Part shown: positions 33,577-42,365 of the stretch, piece after piece
Layout of the letters: each line of letters begins with the position of its first letter
How positions within the stretch are numbered: the stretch's first letter is position 1
The notes under the pieces: generated by a model
The model's input: the letters and a program-made list of their open reading frames with translations, nothing else
Told to the model about the DNA's origin: nothing
Database searches by the model: none
From: Bradyrhizobium algeriense
Lineage (GTDB): Bacteria; Pseudomonadota; Alphaproteobacteria; Rhizobiales; Xanthobacteraceae
Length of the DNA: 64,000 nucleotides
Direction: 5' to 3'
Assembly (NCBI RefSeq): GCF_003062295.1
Contig: NZ_PYCN01000013.1
Span: forward strand, 1-64,000
Made by a program: the position numbers and the translations under genes

Positions 33577-34413
33577 CTATTCCCTCACGGGTATCCAAAT
33601 TTCCAGCCCGCCATTGCCGGTGGCTGGATCGAAATTTTCGTCGTATCGCTCGAAGAACGGCGCGTCGGCCGCCTTCATGCCCGATATCGGCAGCCAGTGA
33701 TTCCAGATCGTGCTGACGGTGCGGCGAATGCTCGAGATGTGTTCGGCGTGGGTGAACACGGCGTATTTCTGCTCGGGTATCCGTACACGGGAAAATTCGC
33801 GCGGCAGGTCTGAGAAGTCGGAAACCTCGACGCCGGCGATATAATCGAAATTGCCGGAATCGTCACCATTGCAGCAGACGCCATAGGCGACTTTTCCGAC
33901 GCGATCCGGAATATCGTCGACCTTTTGGTGGAAGCGCTGCCATTGATTGGGAATACCGGCGCCGCCGTTTTCATGCGTGCAGCGCTCGCCGATACCGGCG
34001 ATGAGCAGCGGCTTGGAGGTTTCGAAACGCGGGGGCTTGAGATTGTCGAGCAGGGTTGAATCCATGACGATGGGCTCCTGAAGCTTGAGACGATCGAGGC
34101 ACGTTGCGGCGCGAACCGCCTCGGGCGTGACGCCGAAGTGGTCGCGGAACGCGCGGGTGAAAGCTTCGTGAGAGCCGTAGTCCGCATCCAGGGCGAGGCT
34201 GAGAATATCGGGCGCGCCGGCCGCGAGTGCCTGCGCGGCCTTGCTGAGCCGGCGGGCACGCACATAGCGCATGACCGAAAACCCGGTGGCCGCGGCAAAC
34301 GCCCGCACCAGATGGAAGCGCGAGACGCCGGCAACGCCGGCGATCTCATCAAGCGTCAGCGGCTTGGCGAGATGGCTTTCGATGTACCAGAGCGCTTTCT
34401 GAGCCGGATTCAT
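33577..34413 (-). CDS. AraC family regulator with GyrI-like effector domain
   Basis: A 278-residue transcriptional regulator. Residues 5-105 form the two AraC helix-turn-helices (AGVSRFHLVRAFAAATGFSV, GSHEAFTRAFRDHFGVTPEAVR). Residues 125-278 form a GyrI-like ligand domain (SKPLLIAGIGERC, the DYIAGVEVSD strand and YAVFTHAEHISSIRRTVSTIW). The Rob/SoxS-like AraC plus GyrI plan binds small hydrophobic or cationic compounds. Targets are unknown; it is divergent from the enolase-superfamily gene at 34533, which may be controlled by it. Confidence 0.92.
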   Translation of the reverse strand: MNPAQKALWYIESHLAKPLTLDEIAGVAGVSRFHLVRAFAAATGFSVMRYVRARRLSKAAQALAAGAPDILSLALDADYGSHEAFTRAFRDHFGVTPEAVRAATCLDRLKLQEPIVMDSTLLDNLKPPRFETSKPLLIAGIGERCTHENGGAGIPNQWQRFHQKVDDIPDRVGKVAYGVCCNGDDSGNFDYIAGVEVSDFSDLPREFSRVRIPEQKYAVFTHAEHISSIRRTVSTIWNHWLPISGMKAADAPFFERYDENFDPATGNGGLEIWIPVRE

Positions 34414-34532
34414 GACTGACAGCTTTCATGCGAAGCGTCCGCATTATGATCTGATGCTGCGCGCTTCATTTGACAGTCCTTGCTCTCCGTTCCTGCCGCT
34501 GACAATGTATCGGAGCGCGATGGGAGGGAACC

Positions 34533-35639
34533 ATGCTGATCACCAATGTCAGGGCGCACCATATCCGCATCCCCTATGACGCCGGGGTGGCGAGCTTCAG
34601 GCAAGGCGCGTCCGCCATATCCGCGCTGGAAATCGTCATGGTCGAGGTTTCCACCGATGCCGGCATCACCGGTTGGGGCGATGCCTTTGCGTATGTCTGT
34701 CCACGGACAACATACACTGCCATCGAGGAAATGATCGCGCCGCAGGCGCAGGGCCTCGAGGTTCCCGACGCAACTGATATTCCCGCCTTCATGGAACAGA
34801 TCCAGCGCAACCTGCATCTGTTCGGCCGCTATGGCATCACCATGTTCGCGATATCGGCGCTCGACATCGCGCTGTGGGATCTTGCCGCCAAGGCGAAGGG
34901 CGTGCCGTTGCATCGGTTGATCGGCGCGGCGAAACGCACGCGGATTCCTGCCTATGCAAGCCTGCTACGGATCGGCAAACCGGAATTGATCGCAAGCGAA
35001 TGCGAGACCGCGCTGCGGCGGGGTTACAAGGCGATCAAATTGCATGAGACCACAACGCCTGCGGTATTTGCCGCGCGGCAGGCGATCGGTCCCGGTATTC
35101 CGTTGATGGTCGACCTGAACTGCCCGCTGAATGGCGAGGCTGCGATCGCATTCGCGCATTCCTGCCGCGACGCCGCGCCGATGTTCATCGAAGAGCCGGT
35201 CTGGCCGCCGGAGGATTTTGCAACGCTTGCCGAAGTGCGAACCAAAGGCGGGCTCAACGTTGCAGCCGGTGAGAACGCCTGCACGGTTCATCAGTTCAAG
35301 CAGATGATGAAGGCGGGTGCGGTAAGCCACGCGCAACCCTCCGTCATCAAGGTTGGCGGCATCACCGAATATCTGAAGGTCGCAGCATTGGCCGACGAAC
35401 TCGGCGTCAGGCTGGCGCCGCATTCGCCGTATTTCGGGCCGGGCTTGCTGGCGACGCTGCAGCTGATGTCGCTGCGCGACGACGCAAGCTTCGTCGAGGT
35501 GTTTTACATGAAGCGCGCCGCATGCCTGTGGCGCGGCCGCATCGACGTCGATGCCAACGGCGATGTCGAGGTCCCCCCGGGGCCCGGGCTCGGTTATGAA
35601 CCGGACAAGGCCGTCATGGAGCAATACCGGGTGTCCTGA
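34533..35639 (+). CDS. Enolase-superfamily (mandelate racemase-like) enzyme
   Basis: A 368-residue acid-sugar dehydratase or racemase of the mandelate racemase/muconate lactonizing group. GGGAGGGAA precedes the ATG. The capping domain ends near 135. In the barrel are IKLHE (Lys169-x-His171, rather than the commoner KxK), metal ligands D194 (VDLN), E220 (FIEEP) and E247 (AGEN), Lys273 (SVIKVGG) and His297 (APHSPY). The set of residues shows it is likely active, but the substrate cannot be named. It lies 119 bases from the divergent AraC/GyrI regulator. Confidence 0.88.
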   Translation: MLITNVRAHHIRIPYDAGVASFRQGASAISALEIVMVEVSTDAGITGWGDAFAYVCPRTTYTAIEEMIAPQAQGLEVPDATDIPAFMEQIQRNLHLFGRYGITMFAISALDIALWDLAAKAKGVPLHRLIGAAKRTRIPAYASLLRIGKPELIASECETALRRGYKAIKLHETTTPAVFAARQAIGPGIPLMVDLNCPLNGEAAIAFAHSCRDAAPMFIEEPVWPPEDFATLAEVRTKGGLNVAAGENACTVHQFKQMMKAGAVSHAQPSVIKVGGITEYLKVAALADELGVRLAPHSPYFGPGLLATLQLMSLRDDASFVEVFYMKRAACLWRGRIDVDANGDVEVPPGPGLGYEPDKAVMEQYRVS

Positions 35640-35655
35640 CCGCGGGGACGGGAAG

Positions 35656-36045
35656 CTACTTCGTGCCGTCCTTGGTCGGCGCCGCATCCTTCGCAGCCGG
35701 CGCCGCATCCTTCGCGGGCGCTGCGGCCTTCTTCGCGTCTTCCGCCGCCTTCTGCGCCGACTGCAACTCGCTAACGACCTTCTGCAAGCCAATGACCGCG
35801 TTCTTCAGCGCCTCGATCTGCCGGTTGCCGGCGTCGATCTTCTGCTGATGGTCCATCGTGAGTTTGTTAATCGTCTTCTGCAGGAAGTCGACATTGCTTT
35901 GCAGGCACGAGGTGCGCCGCTCCATGGTTTTTTCCACAGTGCAGATCTCGATGCCGGGAACGTCCTGCGCGTGAACGGTCGCCGGCCATGAAACCATCAG
36001 CAGCGCGAAAGCGGCAAAGTTGATCCTGGCCATCGAAGCAATCAT
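35656..36045 (-). CDS. Exported coiled-coil hypothetical protein
   Basis: A 129-residue protein; the ATG at 36045 follows GAGGATTTG. Signal peptide INFAAFALLMVSWPATVHAQ, then two Cys (EICTVEKTMERRTSCLQ), a coiled coil of about 50 residues (DFLQKTINKLTMDHQQ onward) and an Ala/Lys-rich tail with PAKDAAPAAKDAAPTKDG repeats. Likely periplasmic and elongated. Function unknown. Confidence 0.75.
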   Translation of the reverse strand: MIASMARINFAAFALLMVSWPATVHAQDVPGIEICTVEKTMERRTSCLQSNVDFLQKTINKLTMDHQQKIDAGNRQIEALKNAVIGLQKVVSELQSAQKAAEDAKKAAAPAKDAAPAAKDAAPTKDGTK

Positions 36046-36226
36046 CAAATCCTCATTCAACTGCATCCAGCGCGGGGAACGTCCATCACGGCAATTTGCA
36101 CGAAGCAAACCGCCCACCCCAGTGATACCATACTGATACCTCATTCAGGCGTTGTGCTTCATCCTGTTAACGGTGGATGGATTTTGCCGCGCGCCTCAAA
36201 CGGCCGCAGCAATGGAGATTGATTAT

Positions 36227-36442
36227 ATGGCAACGCGTGAAAAGCGGCTGGCGCAGTTCGACGGGAACGGGGCTCCGCCGCCCGACCAGCCGGTGGAAGT
36301 TCTTTGCGAGGATCACAGCGGAACCTATCAACTGCCCTTCGCCTGTCGCTGGATCGATGGCCAATGGCGCAATGACAGGACCGGCGGCATGGTCGAGGCC
36401 ACGGTGGTCGGCTGGCGGCTACCACGCTCCAGCGCGATGTGA
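36227..36442 (+). CDS. Small hypothetical protein
   Basis: A 71-residue soluble protein from the ATG at 36227, with GGAG nine bases upstream; an ATG at 36212 is possible but lacks this. It reads RLAQFDGNGAPPPDQPVEVL, then CEDHSGTYQLPFACRWIDG, then VEATVVGWRLPR, a compact strand-rich protein with two Cys. Short proteins of this kind are seen in Bradyrhizobium; the function is unknown. Confidence 0.65.
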   Translation: MATREKRLAQFDGNGAPPPDQPVEVLCEDHSGTYQLPFACRWIDGQWRNDRTGGMVEATVVGWRLPRSSAM

Positions 36443-36688
36443 GCTTTGGCGCAACCGAAAAAGGCCCTCGCATTGTGCCAGAATGCGACGGAACCGCGCG
36501 TGATCTTTACGTTCGGAACGGCGATGGAACGAATCGCGCCCGAATCACTGATTCAGCGCCGTACTCCGTTGTTCACGGCTAGATGTCGTCCGCAATCCGA
36601 GGCGGCGCACCACATCCAGCACCACGACAATCGGCCCGCGGCCAGCGGCCGACGACGAAGGTTAATTCCTCGGGCGACGACATAGCGG

Positions 36689-37123
36689 TCACTTCCAGGG
36701 GGTCGGCGGCGGCACCTTGTCGACGGCCGGCGGCACGTCGACAGTCCTGAAATCGGCCGGGCTGACGATCTCGAGATACTCCATGTCCTCCGAGTAGTCG
36801 TACAGGTAGTGCGTGATGCCGGGCCGCTGGTGGACGACGTCGCCGGCCTGCACCAGGGTCGACTTGTCCTCATACATGAAGCGCGCCCAGCCCTTGGTCA
36901 TGATCACGATCTGGAATTCGCATTCGTGCTTGTGCCAGCCGGTGCCCTCCTCGGGCGGCAGATCGGGATTGGCCTTGACCAGATGGCAGATCACCTGCCC
37001 GCCGGTGGCGTCGGCGATGCCGAGATCGCGATACAGGAAGAAGTCGCGCAGACCCCCGCCCTTGAATTCGGTATCGCCGGGTTTGACGTGAGAGAATTTG
37101 CTGACGACAGCCTGCTTGTTCAT
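36689..37123 (-). CDS. Cupin domain protein
   Basis: A 144-residue single-domain cupin. The ATG at 37123 lies after GGAGG. The metal-binding motif is in GTGWHKHECEFQIVIMTKG (two His and a Glu), the second motif in AGDVVHQRPGITHYLYDYS. Members range from isomerases and dioxygenases to sensors; nothing here points to a particular substrate. It stands alone between a small plus-strand gene and the GST gene. Confidence 0.88.
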   Translation of the reverse strand: MNKQAVVSKFSHVKPGDTEFKGGGLRDFFLYRDLGIADATGGQVICHLVKANPDLPPEEGTGWHKHECEFQIVIMTKGWARFMYEDKSTLVQAGDVVHQRPGITHYLYDYSEDMEYLEIVSPADFRTVDVPPAVDKVPPPTPWK

Positions 37124-37430
37124 GGAAGCCTCCACGGTTCTTGTTCGCGAGATCGCGACCGGCGAAGGCGTCCAAATTTTCGGCAGCGTCGCATCGTCGC
37201 GTTCACGGCTGCATGTTGCTATGCGAAATCCGCGCCACGCGCGCTGCAGTGCGGCGATCCCGCCGGCATCGGTGCACCGAACCGCTTGGCCGCAGGCAGG
37301 AATCTGGTTTCAGCGGCCTGTGAATAACGGCCAGGTGGCCGGTCGCGCCGCGCTCACGGCTGGCTCCGACGTGAGCATAACCTGCCCGAAGCTTGAGCCC
37401 TTCGAACAGGCAAGGCCGCGCCAGGCCTGC
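37124..37430. other. Intergenic stretch before the cupin gene
   Basis: About 300 bases between the GST stop and the cupin start. Open frames here run antisense to neighbouring genes and lack ribosome binding sites. I see no hairpin or repeat. It should contain the cupin gene promoter. Confidence 0.4.
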
Positions 37431-38084
37431 CTAATATTCGACCTCGAGCTCTTCGATGTCGGCGGGCTCCGCCTTGGCGGCCTCGATCCATTCCTGCATC
37501 TCGGGCATCGCCATGATGGTGCTGGCGTAGGCCGCAAGCCGTGGTTCGAGCTTCACATCATAGGTCATGAAGCGGGTGACGACCGGCGCGTACATCGCAT
37601 CCGCCATGGTGCGTTCGCCGAACAGGAACGGCCCGCCGGACTCCGCGAGGCACTCGCGCCAGATGGTGCAGACCCGGTCGATATCGGCCTGCGCGCGCGA
37701 CCAGATCTTGAAGCCCGGGAAATGGCCCTTCAGGTTGACCGGCAGCGAGGCGCGCAGCGTGGTGAAGCCGGAATGGATTTCGCCGCAGATCGAGCGGCAA
37801 TGCGCACGCTGGATGCGGTCCGCCGGCAACAGGCCGGCGTCCGGCATGATCTCGTTGAGGTATTCCGCAATCGCCAGCGTATCCCAGACGGTGGCGCCGT
37901 CATGGCGCAGGCACGGCACCAGGATCGATGACGACAGCAGCAGGATTTCGGCCCGCGCCGACGCATCGTCGGGGGCGGTGATGACCTCCTCGAATTCCAG
38001 CCCTGCGAATTTCGCCAACAGCCAGCCGCGCAGCGACCAGGACGAGTAATTCTTGCTGGAAATGGTCAGTGTGGTCTTCGCCAT
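37431..38084 (-). CDS. Glutathione S-transferase family protein
   Basis: A 217-residue protein. The ATG at 38084 has GGAAGGCCAT upstream. The N-terminal thioredoxin-like domain reads LTISSKNYSSWSLRGWLLAKFAG, in which Ser in NYSSWSLR would activate glutathione, then LVPCLRHDGATVWDTLAIAEYLNE (the cis-Pro and the D-(T/S)-x-A-I glutathione motif). The C-terminal helical domain follows from about 90. The NYSSWS start is a distinct GST subgroup common in proteobacteria, with unknown substrate. Confidence 0.92.
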   Translation of the reverse strand: MAKTTLTISSKNYSSWSLRGWLLAKFAGLEFEEVITAPDDASARAEILLLSSSILVPCLRHDGATVWDTLAIAEYLNEIMPDAGLLPADRIQRAHCRSICGEIHSGFTTLRASLPVNLKGHFPGFKIWSRAQADIDRVCTIWRECLAESGGPFLFGERTMADAMYAPVVTRFMTYDVKLEPRLAAYASTIMAMPEMQEWIEAAKAEPADIEELEVEY

Positions 38085-38261
38085 ATGGCCTTCCCTCGAA
38101 CCCCAAAACGCCCCCCGCGCAGGCATGGGCAGCCAGCCGCGCCGCCGCCCAATGCCTGTGCGTCAGGCATTTGCGGAGCAAGCCACGTGCCAGTTTTAAA
38201 GGCGGCCGGGCCGGCTCTGGCGTCGATATTGCATGGTATCACCGGACGGGGGCGGACGTGA

Positions 38262-39485
38262 ATGATGTCAATGATGTACCAGGCCTATCAGAACCACATG
38301 GACCTGACGTCGCCGTGGCGGACCGGGGCCGCGGCGGGGCTGAAATATCTCAATCTGGTGCCGCAGGGCGTCTCCGACAGGTTATTTCGCCGGCTCGCCG
38401 CTTCGCTCGAATTGATTTCGCGCTCCTCGCTGACCTATGCGCGGCCGGCCTATGGCATCGACAAGATACTGGTCGGCAATCAGGAGTTGGAGGTAACCGA
38501 GGAAGTCACCTTCGCCACCCCGTTCGGGTCGCTGCTGCATTTCAAGAAGGAGAACGCGCCGGAGCAGCCGCGGCTGTTGCTGGTGGCGCCGATGTCCGGC
38601 CATTTCGCCACCCTGTTGCGCGGCACCGTGAAGACGCTGCTGCAGGACCACGACGTCTACATCACCGACTGGCACAATCCGCGCGACATTCCACTTGGCC
38701 ACGGCCGCTTCGGGCTGGAGGACTACACCGACCACCTGATCACCTTCCTCGACAAGATCGGTCCGCGCGCGCACATGGTCGCGATCTGCCAGCCATCAGT
38801 ATCGGCGCTGGCCGCCGCCGCCGTGATGTCAGAGGACAATCATCCCGCCCGCCCGGCCACGCTGACCCTGATGGCCGGGCCGATCGACACGCGGATCCAG
38901 CCGACCAAGGTCAACGGATTCGCCAAGAGCAAGCCGATCAACTGGTTCGAAAAAAACCTGATCAACTACGTGCCGGTGCAATGCAAGGGCGCGTTCCGCA
39001 AGGTCTATCCCGGCTTCGTGCAGCTGACCGCCTTCGTATCGATGAATCTGGAGCGGCACATCAAGCAGCACATCGACCTCGCCAATCACCTGGCGAAGGG
39101 CGAGAAAGAGAAGGCGGAAATCATCAAGAGCTTCTACGACGAGTATTTCGCCGTGATGGACCTGCCCGCGGAATTCTACATCGAGACCGTGCGCGACGTA
39201 TTTCAGGAGCACCTGTTGCCGCAAGGCAAACTGATGCATCGCGGCCGTCCCGTGAACCCGGCCTCGATCAGGCGCATGGGCCTGATGACGGTCGAGGGCG
39301 AAAAGGACGACATCTGCTCGATCGGCCAGACCCTGGCGGCGCAGGACCTCTGCACCGGCGTGCGCGCCTATCGCAAGGTGCACCACATGCAGGCCGGCGT
39401 CGGCCATTACGGCGTGTTCTCCGGCAAGCGCTGGAACAACGAGATCTATCCGCTGCTGCGGGATTTCGTGCACGTGAATTCGTGA
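38262..39485 (+). CDS. phaZ: Intracellular polyhydroxyalkanoate depolymerase
   Basis: A 407-residue enzyme that degrades native storage granules of polyhydroxybutyrate. The characteristic features are MYQAYQNHMDLTSPWR at the start, DVYITDWHNPRDIPLGHGRFGLEDY in the middle, and HMVAICQPSVSAL, where Cys176 is the nucleophile as in cytoplasmic PhaZ. The C-terminal domain contains MTVEGEKDDICSIGQ (Asp) and HHMQAGVGHYGVFSG (His), completing a Cys-Asp-His triad. No signal peptide, as expected for action inside the cell. Several adjacent ATGs make the exact start uncertain. It is followed by a palindromic repeat. Confidence 0.93.
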   Translation: MMSMMYQAYQNHMDLTSPWRTGAAAGLKYLNLVPQGVSDRLFRRLAASLELISRSSLTYARPAYGIDKILVGNQELEVTEEVTFATPFGSLLHFKKENAPEQPRLLLVAPMSGHFATLLRGTVKTLLQDHDVYITDWHNPRDIPLGHGRFGLEDYTDHLITFLDKIGPRAHMVAICQPSVSALAAAAVMSEDNHPARPATLTLMAGPIDTRIQPTKVNGFAKSKPINWFEKNLINYVPVQCKGAFRKVYPGFVQLTAFVSMNLERHIKQHIDLANHLAKGEKEKAEIIKSFYDEYFAVMDLPAEFYIETVRDVFQEHLLPQGKLMHRGRPVNPASIRRMGLMTVEGEKDDICSIGQTLAAQDLCTGVRAYRKVHHMQAGVGHYGVFSGKRWNNEIYPLLRDFVHVNS

Positions 39486-39507
39486 GGCTGTTCCTCCGAC
39501 CTCTCCA

Positions 39508-39593
39508 CGTCATTGCGAGCGCAGCGAAGCAATCCATCGCTTCGCATGCTCGGAGGGATGGATTGCTTCGTCGCTGCGCTCCTCGCAATGACG
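39508..39593. repeat. Palindromic intergenic repeat, family C copy 1
   Basis: The ends CGTCATTGCGAGCGCAGCGA and CGCTGCGCTCCTCGCAATGACG nearly pair, as do the inner segments GAAGCAATCCATC and GGATGGATTGCTTC. A second copy lies at 54421-54504. It follows the PHA depolymerase stop codon. Confidence 0.88.
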
Positions 39594-39678
39594 GAGAAGC
39601 GGCTCTAGCCGCCTTCCCGTTCGCGCGCTAACATCCTGCCAAGGCCGACCGCTCAAGAGTCGTCCGGGAGGAACCATC

Positions 39679-40473
39679 ATGCGTCTTTCGATCCATTTCC
39701 GCGCGTTCGCGCTGGCCATTCTCGGCGTATTCTTGCTGACCGTTACGGCCGGCGCTGCCGAGGTGCACGTGATGATCTCGGGCGGACTGGCCGCGGCCTA
39801 CAAGGCGCTGGTTCCTGAATTTGAGCGCAGCACCGGCCACAAGGTGCTGACTGCCTACGGGCCGTCGATGGGCACGACGACCAACGCCATACCCGTGCGG
39901 CTGGAGCGCGGCGAGCCTGCGGATGTCCTGATCATGGTCGGCTATGCGCTCGACGATCTCGCCAGGAAGGGAAAGGCGATCGCCGACAGCAAGGTCGATC
40001 TCGTCAAATCGCCGATCGGGGTCGCGGTGAAATCGGGAACGCCGAAGCCGGATATCAGCACACCCGATGCGCTCAAGCGCGCGCTGCTGGCGGTGAAGAC
40101 CGTCGCCTATTCCGACAGTGCCAGCGGCGTCTATGTCTCGACCGAGATGTTCGGCAAGCTCGGCATTGCCGACGAAATGAAGGACAAGGCGCGGAAGGTC
40201 CCGGCCACGCCCGTCGGCGAGATCGTCGCGCGCGGTGACGCCGAGATCGGCTTCCAGCAGATGAGCGAATTGAAGCCGGTGGAAGGCATCGACATCGTCG
40301 GACCCTTGCCGGACGAATTGCAGAAGATCACGGTGTTTTCCGCAAGCATCGCCACCGTCTCCAAGGAGCCCGACGCCGGCAAGGCGCTGATCAAGTTCCT
40401 CGCCTCGCCCGCCGCCCGCCCCGAGATCGTCAAGAGCGGCATGGACCCGATACCGGCGGGCGCGACGAACTAA
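39679..40473 (+). CDS. ModA-like periplasmic binding protein, orphan
   Basis: A 264-residue exported solute-binding protein. The signal peptide is FRAFALAILGVFLLTVTAGA. The mature protein follows the molybdate/tungstate-binding (ModA) plan: VHVMISGGLAAAYKALVPEFE, VRLERGEPADVLIMVGYALD, and VAYSDSASGVYVSTEMF. No permease or ATPase gene is adjacent, and the oxyanion-binding Ser residues seen in true ModA are not clearly preserved, so the ligand may be another anion. AGGAACCATC precedes the ATG. Confidence 0.85.
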   Translation: MRLSIHFRAFALAILGVFLLTVTAGAAEVHVMISGGLAAAYKALVPEFERSTGHKVLTAYGPSMGTTTNAIPVRLERGEPADVLIMVGYALDDLARKGKAIADSKVDLVKSPIGVAVKSGTPKPDISTPDALKRALLAVKTVAYSDSASGVYVSTEMFGKLGIADEMKDKARKVPATPVGEIVARGDAEIGFQQMSELKPVEGIDIVGPLPDELQKITVFSASIATVSKEPDAGKALIKFLASPAARPEIVKSGMDPIPAGATN

Positions 40474-40566
40474 AGCACCGCAGGGCCTGGGCACAAAATC
40501 GCGAAAACAACCCCATGCAAAGTAGGGCTTGCGTCCCGAGAAAAGCCAGATGCGGACCGGGGCGCT

Positions 40567-42303
40567 CTACCGATGCATCCCGTGCTGCATGGCCAGCAGC
40601 ACGATCACGGTCAGCGCCAGCACGACGGTCGTGCTTTTCCAGAACAGCAGCGGATTGCGCTCGATCAGCGGCGTCGATGATGTCGAGAGATAGTTCGCAT
40701 TGGGATGACGCAGGTCGAACAGGAATTCCGAAAAACTGTCATAGCGCTTGTAGGGATTGGGATGCACGGCCTTTTCGAGCGTGCCGTCGATCCATTGCGG
40801 CAATTCCCGGTCGCCATGCGACGCCGGACGGTAGACCAGCCTGTTGAACTGCGATCGCGTCCGCGCGTTCGCGATCTGCGCACCATAGGGCAGCTTTCCC
40901 GTCAGCATCTGATAGGTGATGACACCGAGCGAGAACAGGTCGGAGCGCGACGTCGCCGGCTCGCCGAGAAAATATTCGGGTGCGGTGTATTGCTGCGTGC
41001 CGAGAATGTCGTTGTGCATGCCTGATGGCTCCGCCTCGACGACGCCAGTGATTTTCGTCGACCCAAAATCGATGATCTTCACCGTACCCGTGGCGTCGAT
41101 CATGATGTTGTCGGGCCTGACGTCCTGGTGCAGCATCTCCTTGCGGTGGAAGGCGCGCAGCCCTTTTGCAATTTGCTCGACGATGCCGCGCACGGTTTCC
41201 AGCCCTGGCTTTGGATTGTCGATCATCCATTGCGTCAGCGTTTGGCCGTCGATGTATTCGGTCGTGACATAGAGGAAATTGCGCTTGCGCTGCAGCAGGC
41301 AGGGTTTCAGCACATGCGGGCTGTCGATCCGCCGTCCCACCCACTCCTCCATCATGAACCGCTTCAAATAGGCGGGATCGTCGCGCAGATCGATCGACGG
41401 AATTTTTATGGTAACCACGGCGTCGGTTTCGATATCGACGGCGAGATAGATGTGGCTGCGGCTGGAGCCGTGCAACTCGCGGACGATCCGGTAGCCGTCG
41501 AAAACCGCCCTCGCCTCCAACAGCGGCGGCAGCGGTAGCTCATGCGGCTGCGCGAACACTTCGCTTGCGGCGCCATCGGGCACCTCATCGACGCGGACGA
41601 TCTGGACCGTGAGATTGTCCGCGCTGCCAGCTTCAAAAGCCTGGTCGACAATCGCCTTCGCGGCCGCGTCGAGATCGGCACCGCCTTCGTTCACCGCCTT
41701 TGCAATGCGGCGGGCGCTGAGATGCTCGTAGATACCGTCGGTCGCCAGCACAAAGACGTCGCCCGGCTCGAGCCGCAGCATCTGGTAGTCGATCTCGATT
41801 TGCGGATTTACGCCAAGCGCCCGGCCGAGATAGCTCTGCTGCGAGGAGATGACAACGCGGTGGTCATTGGTCAATTGCTCCAGCGTGTTGCCGGAGAGAC
41901 GATAGATGCGGGAATCGCCGATGTGAAAGAGATGCGCCGTGGTCGACTTGATGACCATGGCGGAGAGCGTACAGACATAACCGCGGTCCTTGTCATAGGC
42001 ATACTGGCTGCGCGTCTGCGAATGCAGCCAGGAATTGGTCGCCTCCAGCACGCGCTGCGCCGAGGTGCGCACCGACCAGGATTCCGAGGTGCAGTAATAG
42101 TCGGTCAAAAACCCCTTGACCGCCGATTCCGCGGCGACCCGGCTGACCTTGCTCGTGCTGATGCCGTCGGCCAGCACGATGGAAATGCCCTTGAGGCTGA
42201 GCAGCGGCTCGTCCGGTATCAGGACGCCATGGAAATCCTGGTTGGTTTCCTTGAGGCCCTTATCGGAAAATTGTCCGACCGATATTTTCAGCTCACGCGG
42301 CAT
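40567..42303 (-). CDS. PP2C phosphatase - Ser/Thr kinase fusion with C-terminal TM
   Basis: A 578-residue protein joining opposing activities. Residues 5-240 are a PP2C phosphatase with metal-binding Asp in LADGIS (D46), FVLATDGIYE (D189) and GSADNLTV (D229) and HIGDSRIYRL. Residues 270-530 are a Hanks-type kinase with Lys300 (VTIK), HQDVRPDN at 392-399 (Gln in place of the usual Arg of HRD), DFG at 412-414 and TAPEYF; the Gly-rich loop is degenerate (LHGSSRSHIY). A membrane segment near 551-570 (TTVVLALTVIVLLAMQ) anchors it, with the catalytic parts cytoplasmic. The formate/nitrite channel gene lies 62 bases downstream. Confidence 0.92.
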   Translation of the reverse strand: MPRELKISVGQFSDKGLKETNQDFHGVLIPDEPLLSLKGISIVLADGISTSKVSRVAAESAVKGFLTDYYCTSESWSVRTSAQRVLEATNSWLHSQTRSQYAYDKDRGYVCTLSAMVIKSTTAHLFHIGDSRIYRLSGNTLEQLTNDHRVVISSQQSYLGRALGVNPQIEIDYQMLRLEPGDVFVLATDGIYEHLSARRIAKAVNEGGADLDAAAKAIVDQAFEAGSADNLTVQIVRVDEVPDGAASEVFAQPHELPLPPLLEARAVFDGYRIVRELHGSSRSHIYLAVDIETDAVVTIKIPSIDLRDDPAYLKRFMMEEWVGRRIDSPHVLKPCLLQRKRNFLYVTTEYIDGQTLTQWMIDNPKPGLETVRGIVEQIAKGLRAFHRKEMLHQDVRPDNIMIDATGTVKIIDFGSTKITGVVEAEPSGMHNDILGTQQYTAPEYFLGEPATSRSDLFSLGVITYQMLTGKLPYGAQIANARTRSQFNRLVYRPASHGDRELPQWIDGTLEKAVHPNPYKRYDSFSEFLFDLRHPNANYLSTSSTPLIERNPLLFWKSTTVVLALTVIVLLAMQHGMHR

Positions 42304-42365
42304 TCCCGGCTTTCACGACAATGGGCCTCTCCCCTTGCGAGGAGAGGCCCATCCTCATCTTAAGA

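Noticed and set aside
38069..39631. A 520-codon plus-strand open frame overlapping the PHA depolymerase gene
   Set aside because: The depolymerase frame has the catalytic triad and typical start; the other frame is Arg/Gly/Ala-rich and extends into the GST promoter and a repeat.
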